Notes under the pieces: generated by a model | What the model saw: the letters and a program-made list of their open reading frames with translations, nothing else | Told to the model about the DNA's origin: nothing | Database searches by the model: none | DNA from: Ignavibacteriales bacterium | GTDB lineage: Bacteria > Bacteroidota > Ignavibacteria > Ignavibacteriales > Melioribacteraceae | Reading direction: 5' to 3' | Length of the DNA: 53,071 nucleotides | Assembly: GCA_016177735.1 (NCBI GenBank) | Contig: JACOUS010000008.1 | Span: 1 to 53,071 of the forward strand | Part shown: positions 44,325-52,631 of the stretch, piece after piece | How the letters are laid out: each line of letters opens with the position of its first letter | Numbering within the stretch: position 1 is the stretch's first letter | Made by a program: the position numbers and the translations under genes

Positions 44325-46457
44325 TTAGTATTTCTTCAGCGATTTCATTTTCTCTTTTGCTGCCGGTTTAAAACTAACCGCCGCACCGCCGCCTTCTGCA
44401 AGTTTCAGTTTCAAAACTGTTTTGCTGTTCACGAGATATGAATTGATTTCGTAAGCCATCGGATTTTTTTCCCAGTGCGCATCTTTTCCATCGGCATAAA
44501 CAGTTGCAGCGTACCACTGATCTTTGTTCAAAAAGTTTAATGGAATTTTTGACGAACGTGCATTCTCATCCGTAATTGCACCGAGATACCAGTCCTCTTT
44601 TCCTCTTGCTTTGCGGGCAATCGTTAAGTAATCGCCCGGTTCTGCTTCAAGAATTTTTGTATCGTCCCAATCAACAGCAACATCTTTAATAAATTGAAAT
44701 GCATCGGAGAAGCGTTCGTAAACTTCGGGATAGTCTGCAGCCATCTGCAAAGGACTGTACATCGTAACGTAAAGCGCCATCTGTTTTACAAGTGTTGTGT
44801 GAACATGTTCTTTTTTGTTCGGGACGAAATAATTCATTTTGATCTGGAAAATTCCCGGAGTGTAATCCATCGGTCCGCCCATCAATCTTGTGAACGGAAG
44901 AATCGTTTCATGTTCGGGCGGATTTCCTTCGCTCCAAGCATTGAATTCATTTCCGCGAGCGGCTTCGCATGCAAGCCAATTCGGATATGTTCTGTGCAAG
45001 CCGGTCGGGCGAACCGGTTCGTGTGCATCAAGCATGATTTTGTATTGTGCTGTTTTTTCTGCAACACGTACGTAATGATTTACCATCCACTGCCCGTCGT
45101 GATGTTCACCGCGCGGAATTATTCTTCCAACATAACCGGTTTTAACTGCGTCGTATCCGTACTGTTTCATGAAGCGGTATGCTTCGTCCATTCTCCGCTC
45201 GTAGTTTGTTGCAGATGCAGAAGTTTCGTGATGCATAATTAACTTCACACCTTTTTCTTCCGCGTATTTTTGGAGTTCCGCAACATTGAAATCGGGATAC
45301 GGAGTAACAAAATCAAAAACATTTTCTTTCCATTGACCGAACCAGTCTTCCCATCCGACATTCCATCCTTCAACAAGCACGCCGTCAAATCCATTCTTTG
45401 CGGCAAAGTCGATATAAAATTTTGTGCGTTCGGTTGTTGCGCCGTGTTTTCCGTTCGGCTTCAAACTTTTCCAATCGGTCAACGATAATTTTATATTGTT
45501 TATGTCCGCGTAATTCCACGAAGCTGTACCAACATGCATTTCCCACCAGATGCCGATATACTTCACCGGTTTGATCCAGCTTGTCTCTCCGATTTTCGAC
45601 GGCTCGTTCAAATTAAGAATTGTTTTTGATGCAATAATATCTGCGGCATTATCGCTAACAATAACTGTGCGCCACGGAGTTTTGCACGGGGTCTGCATGT
45701 ACGCTTTGTTTCCGATTGCATCGGGAACGAGATGCGCTGTTAATCCAAAAGTTTTTTTATCGATAATCAAATTCATTGCGGTGTAATCAACAAGCGCGGC
45801 TTCGTGAATGTTGATGTAAAGCCCGTCTTCGGTTTTCATCATTAACGGAGTTTGAACAGCATCGGGACCGATTAATCTTTTCAACATTATTTCATCAACA
45901 TTTTTTCCGAATGTCGCGTCAACTTCGCTCAGCTTTGATGTTGTGTAAACGTATTCGTTCGAATCGTAGTCGCCGGGGATCCAAAAAGTTTTGTGATCGC
46001 CCGTCAAATTAAATTCAGTTAATTCATTTGCAGCGATAAAATATTTCAGTCCGTCTTGAACAGGAAATTCATAGCGGAAACCGAGTCCGTCATCAAACAA
46101 ACGGAAACGGATGATTATAATTCTTTTATCGGCTTGTTGAAGCGTGACTGCAAGTTCTTTGTAATTGTTTCGTATTGTTTTTACTTCGCCCCAAACCGGT
46201 TCCCATGTTTCATATGTTTGTGATGAATCAATTTTTACAACCGAAAAATCTTTTGTGAAAGAGGGCTGGTCTTTCAACTCTATTCCAAGTCTGCTTGTTT
46301 TGATAACAAACTTTTGATTGAATGTTAATTCATAAGCCGGTGTGCCTTCGTTGGATAACAAAAATTTTAACGCAAGCTTGCCGTTTGGCGATTTGATTGT
46401 CTGTGCCGATGCAATGCCGAACATCAATGCAAGAATTATCAGAATCCTTTTTTTCAT
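44325..46457 (-). CDS. Glycoside hydrolase family 97 alpha-glycosidase
   Basis: 710 residues from MKKRILIILALMFG, with a signal peptide (cleavage near ASAQ) and GGAG ahead of it. The N-terminal beta-sandwich (SPNGKLALKFLLSNEGTPAYEL) is standard for GH97. The (beta/alpha)8 barrel carries GVLVEGWNVGWEDWFG, HHETSAS and DAHEPVRPTGLHRTYPN with acidic catalytic residues. The C-terminal beta domain ends the protein. The presence of VEGWN and DAHEP motifs resembles the inverting SusB-like group, but inverting and retaining mechanisms cannot be split with confidence here. It acts on alpha-glucosides or alpha-galactosides in the periplasm. Confidence 0.93.
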   Translation of the reverse strand: MKKRILIILALMFGIASAQTIKSPNGKLALKFLLSNEGTPAYELTFNQKFVIKTSRLGIELKDQPSFTKDFSVVKIDSSQTYETWEPVWGEVKTIRNNYKELAVTLQQADKRIIIIRFRLFDDGLGFRYEFPVQDGLKYFIAANELTEFNLTGDHKTFWIPGDYDSNEYVYTTSKLSEVDATFGKNVDEIMLKRLIGPDAVQTPLMMKTEDGLYINIHEAALVDYTAMNLIIDKKTFGLTAHLVPDAIGNKAYMQTPCKTPWRTVIVSDNAADIIASKTILNLNEPSKIGETSWIKPVKYIGIWWEMHVGTASWNYADINNIKLSLTDWKSLKPNGKHGATTERTKFYIDFAAKNGFDGVLVEGWNVGWEDWFGQWKENVFDFVTPYPDFNVAELQKYAEEKGVKLIMHHETSASATNYERRMDEAYRFMKQYGYDAVKTGYVGRIIPRGEHHDGQWMVNHYVRVAEKTAQYKIMLDAHEPVRPTGLHRTYPNWLACEAARGNEFNAWSEGNPPEHETILPFTRLMGGPMDYTPGIFQIKMNYFVPNKKEHVHTTLVKQMALYVTMYSPLQMAADYPEVYERFSDAFQFIKDVAVDWDDTKILEAEPGDYLTIARKARGKEDWYLGAITDENARSSKIPLNFLNKDQWYAATVYADGKDAHWEKNPMAYEINSYLVNSKTVLKLKLAEGGGAAVSFKPAAKEKMKSLKKY

Positions 46458-46554
46458 AAATGATATATCTCCGTGTTTGATATAATTTTTTTCGTACAGA
46501 ATTTTAAACTTCGCAAAGGTACGCAAAGAATTTATTTTTTTGAACGGGAAAGTA

Positions 46555-46710
46555 AAAGGTAAGTACGATTTATGAAGTACGAAGTACGAAGTACGAATTT
46601 AAAAACGCAATCTATAACATGTAATAAAAGCAGCCATCCAGCATCGAGCATCCGAAATCAAGCATCTCGATTACATTTTCCATCTTCCATTTACCATTTT
46701 ACATTCGTCT
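46555..46710. repeat. Intergenic patchwork of dispersed words
   Basis: Contains GAAGTACGAAGTACGAAGTA, then CAGCCATCCAGCATCGAGCA and CCATCTTCCATTTACCATTT. The words recur near 3600-3760 and 13795-13825. No gene. Confidence 0.55.
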
Positions 46711-46765
46711 CTGCCTCTTTCTCTATTGTCAAATATTTATCAACACACCGGCTGGTTGAATTTAC

Positions 46766-47128
46766 TTAATCGCGTATTAATCTTTCTTGTAAAAGTTTCT
46801 GCATATCTCTACGACTGTCCAATATGCAATGAACAAATATTTCTTTTTCGATTATTTGATAAATGATGCGGTACGGTTTGTAGTTCAGTTCGAGAAAATC
46901 ATTCATTCCAAGTAAACTTAATTCGGGCGGGATGTGACCGCGTTTTGGGTACTGTTGAAGCGACAAACATTTCTCGTACAGCTTTGAATATAACTTCTCA
47001 GCTTTTTCTTCTGAATCGTTCCGGTAAACATATTGGTAGATTTCAAATAGGTCTTCTTCTGCCGAAGCGGCGAGGTTTACCCGCCAAGGGGCTGTTTGTG
47101 ATTTCGGCGGGTTAACTTTGTACTTCAC
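46766..47128 (-). CDS. RelE/ParE-family toxin with an N-terminal insertion
   Basis: 120 residues from GTG, overlapping the antitoxin stop by 17 bases. The core SAEEDLFEIYQYVYRND, YPKRGHIPPELSLLGMNDFLELNYKPYRIIYQIIEKEIFVHCILDSRRD is standard for ParE-type toxins. The N-terminus reads MKYKVN, then 12 extra residues (PPKSQTAPWRVN), then LAASAEEDL. The extra part is encoded by a palindrome and would interrupt the first beta strand, so activity is uncertain. Confidence 0.85.
   Translation of the reverse strand: MKYKVNPPKSQTAPWRVNLAASAEEDLFEIYQYVYRNDSEEKAEKLYSKLYEKCLSLQQYPKRGHIPPELSLLGMNDFLELNYKPYRIIYQIIEKEIFVHCILDSRRDMQKLLQERLIRD
47079..47112 (-). repeat. Palindromic insertion in the toxin gene
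   Basis: ACCCGCC (47079-47085) pairs with GGCGGGT (47106-47112). The element starts directly at the antitoxin stop codon, and its ends are flanked by GTTAAC and GTAAAC, a possible target duplication. Its length keeps the toxin frame. Confidence 0.65.
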
Positions 47129-47414
47129 GCTGTGCCCGTTTAAACTTTTCGATGCGTTTGCGGATATCTCCGAAAGATTTTTCGAGAGATTTGTAATTAC
47201 CTTTTTTTATTTCTCTTCCGCTCAATGCAAGAATTTTTAAGAGGGCAATACTTTCTTGAGTTTTCTCATAAACCTTCACGTCTTGAAGAATAACCTTTGC
47301 TTCGCCATTATGAGTAATAATTAATGTCTTCTGGTTTTCTGCAACATCACGTACAACTTCCGATGCATGTATCTTTAAATAACTTATCGGTTTTACCGCT
47401 TCACTAAATTTCAT
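47112..47414 (-). CDS. Phd/YefM-family antitoxin
   Basis: 100 residues from MKFSEAVKPISYLKIHASE; the longer frame adds 17. The N-terminal half is the Phd DNA-binding fold (KIHASEVVRDVAENQKTLIITHNGEAKVILQDVKVYE). The C-terminal half is helical and should bind the toxin. The pair normally represses its own promoter. Confidence 0.88.
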   Translation of the reverse strand: MKFSEAVKPISYLKIHASEVVRDVAENQKTLIITHNGEAKVILQDVKVYEKTQESIALLKILALSGREIKKGNYKSLEKSFGDIRKRIEKFKRAQREVQS

Positions 47415-47481
47415 TTTAATTCCTTTGGCTGTGCGACTGCAATATAGTCTTTTAAGTGGTCGCATACAATTGAGATCAATT

Positions 47482-47513
47482 CCCCTTCGCCAAAAATTAT
47501 TTTAGCGAAGGGG
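47482..47513. terminator. Strong hairpin between the barrel and antitoxin genes
   Basis: CCCCTTCGC pairs perfectly with GCGAAGGGG around a 14-base loop. It lies 18 bp after the outer-membrane gene stop on the minus strand. The T run is missing. Confidence 0.55.
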
Positions 47514-47530
47514 AGACCAGAACTAACTAA

Positions 47531-48145
47531 TTAAATACTTATCAACACGCCGGCGTTGTAATAATAGTGTGTCAGCAAATCATCGGAAGATTTAAGCAAA
47601 ACATTTCTTTTGACTTCGAGCATCAACGAAACATTCTCGTTAATTTCTTGTGTAACTCCAAGTCCAACTCCGAAGCCTAAAAAGCCGTCATTAATTTTTT
47701 TGCCCGATGATTGGTCGGTATAATATCCGGTCACCTTTTGAGTGTTCTCATCCTTCACAACAAAATTTTTGTACTCGTTATAAGAAATAAAATTATAGCC
47801 GAGCTCAAAATTTGCATACACAGTAAAAGTTTTGATACTGCTTATCTTCAATTTTGCGCCGGCGTACAATGGATATAATATGTGTTCGTCTTCGGAGTAG
47901 CCGGAATAATATTTCAACTCGCTTTCAAATGAGAGTTGATTTTTATTCCACGCGTAGATGCCGCTGTAGAAATAAATTTTCCAGTTGCCGGTAAGCCGGC
48001 GTTCGTACTCGATGTTTGCTGTAAAACCTTTTACAGACGTGCTTGGAATTATGAATCCGCCGGAGACTTTTATTTTATCCGGCGATTGTGCTAATAGTGC
48101 GGTTGAAAAAAGAAATGACAAAAATAAAATGCTCATGGTCTTCAT
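47531..48145 (-). CDS. Outer-membrane beta-barrel protein
   Basis: 204 residues with a signal peptide (cleavage near LLAQ). Barrel strands include NIEYERRLTGNWKIYFYSG, LYAGAKLKISSIKTFTVYANFELGYNF and FLGFGVGLGVTQEINENVSLMLEVKRNVL. It is the first chromosomal-type gene after the cassette array. Its cores do not match, so it is not a cassette. Confidence 0.72.
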   Translation of the reverse strand: MKTMSILFLSFLFSTALLAQSPDKIKVSGGFIIPSTSVKGFTANIEYERRLTGNWKIYFYSGIYAWNKNQLSFESELKYYSGYSEDEHILYPLYAGAKLKISSIKTFTVYANFELGYNFISYNEYKNFVVKDENTQKVTGYYTDQSSGKKINDGFLGFGVGLGVTQEINENVSLMLEVKRNVLLKSSDDLLTHYYYNAGVLISI

Positions 48146-48238
48146 TTTACTACTCCCTTGTTATTTAGTGGAATGGTAAATCAGAAATTCATGAGCCTCC
48201 GATTGATTTTGTAAACGCAATTTATAATTACACAAACA

Positions 48239-48275
48239 TGTCCGGCGTTATCTTGACAGATTAAAGAGGTTATAC
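48239..48275 (-). repeat. Truncated attC-like end of cassette D
   Basis: The minus strand reads GTATAAC (48269-48275), the exact complement of the GTTATAC core (49102-49108) in front of the gene. CTCTTTAATCTGTCA and GCCGGACA follow. No second half with a G|TTNNNN core was found, so the array seems to be broken here. Confidence 0.55.
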
Positions 48276-48280
48276 ATACG

Positions 48281-49087
48281 TTATTGGACTAGTTCATATG
48301 TGGTGCTAAATCCTATTCCAACTTTCACAATTTGTGTTATGCCAACATTCTTTATTAAAGATACTTTAAATACCGTTAGCGAACCGGAATTGAGATTCAA
48401 TGTTAAAACTCCGTTTTGTTCTAATCGAGGGTCTAACATTCTCGTGAATGAAACTCCATCTAAGACTGAAGATTTGAAAGAGATTATATTCGAAATACTT
48501 TCATTTATATAAAAAGTAGAAACAGAACTATCAACTCTTTCAGAATTAAGCGGAGCATAAACTTTATGTGTAAATATTTTCCTTTCGGTAACTTCATATA
48601 TTTTAATATTTCCTTCTTGCTTTGAAGAAGATATAATCCATGTTGCTTCACCTTTATCTTCCCATGAGTATACGGAAGTACTAACACCAACATAATATTT
48701 AAACTTTTGTTGAGATTTTTCTTTTATAGGGAAATAATTATCCTTAATACCATAAAGATAAACAGCTACAGATGTGTCTTTAGAAACGGATATTGTTTTT
48801 GTGTAAGGTTCATAATTAGATAATGTAACTCTGAGCGTATGATCTCCTTGGGCAATTTTACTAAAGACAAATTTCCCCTCATTATCACTAATTACTGAAT
48901 CTTTATCTAAATAAATTTTTGCACCTTTCTTAACACCCGGACTATAATCACTGCTAATCACATCAAATAGAATTCCAGAAACAGAATAATATTTAGTCGG
49001 ATCTATTGGAGATGTGCCCGAATCTTTACATCTAGGGAAAATGATTATAATTAACAGAACAATGATGTATTTCAATATTATTTTCAT
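48281..49087 (-). CDS. Cassette D: lipoprotein with carboxypeptidase-regulatory-like domain
   Basis: 268 residues. A long hydrophobic start ends at Cys20 (FPRC), a likely lipobox. Residues 33-115 match a CarboxypepD_reg-like beta sandwich (SVSGILFDV, GAKIYLDKDSVISDNEGKFVFSKIAQGDHTLRVTLSNYEPYTKTISV). The rest is a beta-rich domain of unknown role. The gene starts 14 bases after the GTTATAC core and ends five bases before GTATAAC, filling its cassette. AT content is higher than in housekeeping genes. Confidence 0.75.
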   Translation of the reverse strand: MKIILKYIIVLLIIIIFPRCKDSGTSPIDPTKYYSVSGILFDVISSDYSPGVKKGAKIYLDKDSVISDNEGKFVFSKIAQGDHTLRVTLSNYEPYTKTISVSKDTSVAVYLYGIKDNYFPIKEKSQQKFKYYVGVSTSVYSWEDKGEATWIISSSKQEGNIKIYEVTERKIFTHKVYAPLNSERVDSSVSTFYINESISNIISFKSSVLDGVSFTRMLDPRLEQNGVLTLNLNSGSLTVFKVSLIKNVGITQIVKVGIGFSTTYELVQ

Positions 49088-49101
49088 AATTATTTTAGTA
49101 T

Positions 49102-49309
49102 GTATAACACCGTTGCCGCTAACGGCAGCCCAGAATTTACCCGCCGTTTGTTGGCGGGCAGCAATGCCAATTAACTGCTACTACTTTTATTTATTAAAAT
49201 ATTTATTAGAACAACCAACCTTAAAGAGCAACTAAACTTTACAACGCAACATTATTAACACACAAATGCCGCATGGTTTAAAGCAGTCGGTTTGAATTGC
49301 AGGTTAGCC
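49102..49309 (-). repeat. attC site C (208 bp)
   Basis: Minus-strand cores GGCTAAC (49303-49309) and GTTATAC (49102-49108) enclose the site. Positions 49129-49272 match 49892-50035 of site B with one difference. ACCG next to the inner core pairs with CGGT at the other side, and an inner CCCGCC/GGCGGG stem is present. Confidence 0.85.
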
Positions 49310-49348
49310 ATTACAATTCCTTTCTAATAATAAACAACTAAACCTTTT

Positions 49349-49837
49349 TTAGAAATCGAATTCAATTCCTAAACGTATTCCTCTTTGTGGTCCCCAAACA
49401 TATCTGGCAGTGACTAATGCTGGAGATATTAATCGTGTTCCGAAACCAAATGAAAACATCCAACCGTTTTCTTTCATGCCTACCAAACTATTATCTTCTT
49501 GTCGGTTATAAGAAGTCAACAGATAACTAACGTTTATAATATTGAAAAAGTCTTTGCCGGTAACCATAGTATTTCGACTTTCAATCCCAAGTTCAACTCT
49601 TCTAAATTCATTAACATCTGATTTCTCTCCCCAGTGTGTGCCAACAACAAAGCCAGCAGTTCCTCTTAGAATAACCTTTTCATTGTTCCATGTTTTAATC
49701 CATCTTGATGCCGAGACACCATAATATTCACCATCTCTGCCAAGTTGATAAGAAGTATTAAGCGAATAATTTTGAGCTAATGAGAATGACGAGCAAAGAA
49801 TGCTAAATAAGAAAACGATAATAAAATGCTTTTTCAT
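49349..49837 (-). CDS. Cassette C: secreted outer-membrane barrel-like protein
   Basis: 162 residues with a signal peptide (cleavage near SLAQ) and aromatic-ended barrel strands (YYGVSASRWIKTW, GWMFSFGFGTRLISPALVTARYVWG, RLGIEFDF). GGAGG is placed eight bases before the ATG. It lies between GTTAGCC and GGCTAAC cores. Surface proteins and secreted factors are common integron cargo. Function unknown. Confidence 0.75.
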   Translation of the reverse strand: MKKHFIIVFLFSILCSSFSLAQNYSLNTSYQLGRDGEYYGVSASRWIKTWNNEKVILRGTAGFVVGTHWGEKSDVNEFRRVELGIESRNTMVTGKDFFNIINVSYLLTSYNRQEDNSLVGMKENGWMFSFGFGTRLISPALVTARYVWGPQRGIRLGIEFDF

Positions 49838-49863
49838 TAAACACCTCCATTTGTTTATTGTAT

Positions 49864-50072
49864 GGCTAACGATGTTGCCGATAAGCGGCGCCCCAGAATT
49901 TACCCGCCGTTTGTTGGCGGGCAGCTATGCCAATTAACTGCTACTACTTTTATTTATTAAAATATTTATTAGAACAACCAACCTTAAAGAGCAACTAAAC
50001 TTTACAACGCAACATTATTAACACACAAATGCCGCTTTATTTAAAGCGGGCGGCTTGAAGAATTTGTTATGT
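49864..50072 (-). repeat. attC site B (209 bp)
   Basis: Minus-strand cores ACATAAC (50066-50072) and GTTAGCC (49864-49870). The 144-bp core is the same as in site C apart from one base. The next-to-core part (GATGTTGCCG with CGGC opposite) varies. The far end overlaps the last ten codons of cassette gene B. Confidence 0.87.
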
Positions 50073-50985
50073 GTTGAACTCTAGAACGATTTGGATCTTT
50101 TAATACAGGTTCTTCTTCAAGAATTTCTTTAGCTAAACCAAAAGAATTTATATTTGAGAATAACTGGTCATAGGATTTAATTATTTGCAAAGAATTATAA
50201 TGTAATACTCTTTGATCATCCACTTTTATGACATTATCATCTAAATGAATCATAGAATTAGCATATTCCTCATCAATGATGCTGAGTAGATATTTTGGTG
50301 AAAGCGGAAAAGATATTTCAACACCTCTCGAATTAAACCCAGACATACTTCTAATCTCATTTCCTAAATGACCATATTTGACCACTGGATGATCTGAAGT
50401 TAAGAAAGGCATTTCTGTTTGGTTATCTAGAATAACCCAGAGTTTTTTGTAAAGGCTAAGAGTTAATTTGTCCATCAAACTCTCATCCAGCAATATCCTT
50501 GTATGAAAATATTTACCGTCAATTTCCACTTTGTATTTTGTAGGGTCTTCACCTTCGCTTTTAATAAACTCATCCGCATACATTTGTATCAACTCTTGAT
50601 TGAGTTGACCAAATATTTCACGTTGTTCCTTTGTTCTCATAAATTGATATACTAAGAACATTGAGATATCAATTCTTTCATCATCACTAAAACCAACATA
50701 TTTACTTGCATTAAGTCGATTCAATAAAGTATTTAAAATTATCTTCATCCGATCTTCAAGTGGATGGAAATATTTTTCTAGAACCTGAATACTTTGAGCT
50801 GATTTATCAATTTCATCATCATCATAAAAATAATTTTCATTTGCGATATTTACGATATTTGTAAAGAAACTAGTTCCACTTGATTTAAAATAAACAGCTA
50901 CCTGATCTTTATGTTTACAAAAATTCCTTAAATAGAGTTTTGGAACGTAATGTTGGTTTTTTACTATTTCTCTCTTCTTACTCAT
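50041..50985 (-). CDS. Cassette B: DUF4238 protein
   Basis: 314 residues from MSKKREIVKNQHYVPKLYLRNF; the longer frame would run into the recombination site. NQHYVPK is the DUF4238 signature, and the motifs VYQFMRTKEQREIF, LLTSDHPVV-type (PFLTSDHPVVKYG) and ISFPLSPKYLLSI are further hallmarks. The ATG lies five bases after the GTTATGT core, so there is almost no leader. The function of DUF4238 is unknown; the family is often found in accessory islands. The last codons lie inside the attC, so a cassette exchange would change the message there. Confidence 0.85.
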   Translation of the reverse strand: MSKKREIVKNQHYVPKLYLRNFCKHKDQVAVYFKSSGTSFFTNIVNIANENYFYDDDEIDKSAQSIQVLEKYFHPLEDRMKIILNTLLNRLNASKYVGFSDDERIDISMFLVYQFMRTKEQREIFGQLNQELIQMYADEFIKSEGEDPTKYKVEIDGKYFHTRILLDESLMDKLTLSLYKKLWVILDNQTEMPFLTSDHPVVKYGHLGNEIRSMSGFNSRGVEISFPLSPKYLLSIIDEEYANSMIHLDDNVIKVDDQRVLHYNSLQIIKSYDQLFSNINSFGLAKEILEEEPVLKDPNRSRVQHITNSSSRPL

Positions 50986-50989
50986 AGAC

Positions 50990-51177
50990 ACATAACGACG
51001 TTGCCGATAAGCGGCGCCCCAGAACAAGGATGCCGAATAACTGCAACTACTTTTTAATTAATAAAAATATTTTTAGAACAACCTACCTTAAAGAAGAACT
51101 TGGATTTTTAACCAACCACAATTATTGAAACAATGCCGCACTGAAAAACGGCGTCCGTCTTGATTGGCGGGTTAGCT
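50990..51177 (-). repeat. attC site A (188 bp)
   Basis: Minus-strand cores AGCTAAC (51171-51177) and GTTATGT (50990-50996). The arms GACGTTGCCG and CGGCGTCCGTC pair with an extra base on one side, like the asymmetric L box of attC sites. The middle is a diverged version of sites B and C. Confidence 0.85.
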
Positions 51178-51182
51178 GTATC

Positions 51183-52610
51183 TTATACTCTTAATTGATA
51201 AACACCACTTTCAACGTGTTTAAATAAATCTTCTCCACCTTTATAAGTTTGAGTATCTGATGAATGCATTTGAAGAGTTCTTCTTACTACAGCTTTCCAA
51301 TTAGACGACAAATTCCTATTAGAATTATTTTCAATGAAATCATAAATGTCAGTTAATGATGCTTTTCCACCAAGCTGTGTTATGACTGATATCAGCTCAT
51401 TTTTCCAGCTCATTGTTAAATTAGAAAGAAGAGATTTTATTTTAGCAATTTGCAATTTGATAATTTCTTCATCTTGGTCAATTGCGCTACCGTGAACAAG
51501 GATATTCCGGAATTGAAGAATTTCTCTGTATTCGTCAAATTCTTCTTTTGATATTGAGTTGTTTTTAACAAGCTCATTCAATCTTCCGGATAAGGAAAGA
51601 TTAATAAAGTTTTTACTGCTGTTCTCTTTTATGAAATCTTCTAGAGTCCTTTCAAATATTCTCCAATAATTAATAAACTCACCCATATAATAATTTATAC
51701 TTCCAGCCATATTCTCTGCTATTGTTTCTCTTTCTTCAGCGGGTATTTCAATCCTTTCAATATTGTCAATTGCTTTTTGTAACTTTTCTTCCACTTCATC
51801 ACTTAATTTAATAATTCTATCTAAATCATCTTTTCTAAGAATAACGTTGTGAGCAATTTTGCAACGTAACTCGTAAAGCTCTTCCCATCGCTTCTGTATA
51901 TAGTTATCGTCGCAATCAACAATTGAAGAAAAGAATCTATCCCAATTTGATTTAATTAAATAAGTTTTTAGCTCTTCTAAATTAAGTTCTGTTATAGCAT
52001 TGGCATTGCGAATTTGAATGTAGAGTTCATTGATGTTACCACGCTGATAATTTTTAAAAAGAAAATCACTTAAGTGAATGAAATCAATTTGATAAAGTAT
52101 GTCGATATATTGTTTCCTTTTATTTTTTGCTATCACATCCTTAACAACTAACGGCGTTGTTTCATTAACCCACTCTTTACCAATTGTTGTTATCATAAAA
52201 AATGTGATCAGTTTTCGCATAAGGTTTTCTATACGATGAATATATCCATAACCAATATTTGAATAGTAAAAGGAAACATCATCCCACAATGTTTCAATTT
52301 GCGCCCCAGCCGCATTGATGCTTATTCTAAAATTGTGTAAAAATGATGTGAATAATTCTATCTTATTTTCCTCTTTGTTAAAATGAAAACTGACGAAGAA
52401 ATATCTTTGCTTTTTATCTTTTATTAGATCGGTTTTAATTTTTATGTCAGAAATATATTCCGCTTTGTATTCTACCTTATTATTCTTGATTTTAATATCA
52501 CTATCACGGCAAATCAATTTTAATAAACCTTTTTCATCGTCACACAATGAATATAAAGCTGCCGAAGAATCATTGTCGATCACAAGTAAATATTCAACTT
52601 TTAATTCCAT
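51183..52610 (-). CDS. Cassette A: protein with two HEPN-like domains and winged helix
   Basis: 475 residues. An N-terminal beta-rich part (1-100) is followed by a helical domain with the HEPN motif R-x4-H at Arg249-His254 (LRCKIAHN), preceded by IHRIENLMRKLI as in Apea-like HEPN proteins. A second helical domain has R-x4-H at Arg368-His373 (FRNILVHG). The C-terminus (403-475: ELISVITQLGGKASLTDIYDF, NWKAVVRRTL, DLFKHVESGVYQLR) looks like a winged helix. HEPN proteins are often RNA-cutting toxins or defence effectors. The gene starts 21 bases after GTTAGCT and stops five bases before AGCTAAC. Confidence 0.75.
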   Translation of the reverse strand: MELKVEYLLVIDNDSSAALYSLCDDEKGLLKLICRDSDIKIKNNKVEYKAEYISDIKIKTDLIKDKKQRYFFVSFHFNKEENKIELFTSFLHNFRISINAAGAQIETLWDDVSFYYSNIGYGYIHRIENLMRKLITFFMITTIGKEWVNETTPLVVKDVIAKNKRKQYIDILYQIDFIHLSDFLFKNYQRGNINELYIQIRNANAITELNLEELKTYLIKSNWDRFFSSIVDCDDNYIQKRWEELYELRCKIAHNVILRKDDLDRIIKLSDEVEEKLQKAIDNIERIEIPAEERETIAENMAGSINYYMGEFINYWRIFERTLEDFIKENSSKNFINLSLSGRLNELVKNNSISKEEFDEYREILQFRNILVHGSAIDQDEEIIKLQIAKIKSLLSNLTMSWKNELISVITQLGGKASLTDIYDFIENNSNRNLSSNWKAVVRRTLQMHSSDTQTYKGGEDLFKHVESGVYQLRV

Positions 52611-52631
52611 ATTAGACTCTTTAATTTATAC

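Noticed and set aside
47531-48145. Outer-membrane gene as a fifth cassette of the 3-prime array
   Set aside because: No core pair of complementary GTTNNNN/NNNNAAC flanks it, and a plain hairpin follows the stop.
49129-50035. The repeats as a CRISPR array or a duplicated promoter
   Set aside because: There are only two near-identical copies, 144 bp long and 763 bp apart, each tied to cassette cores.
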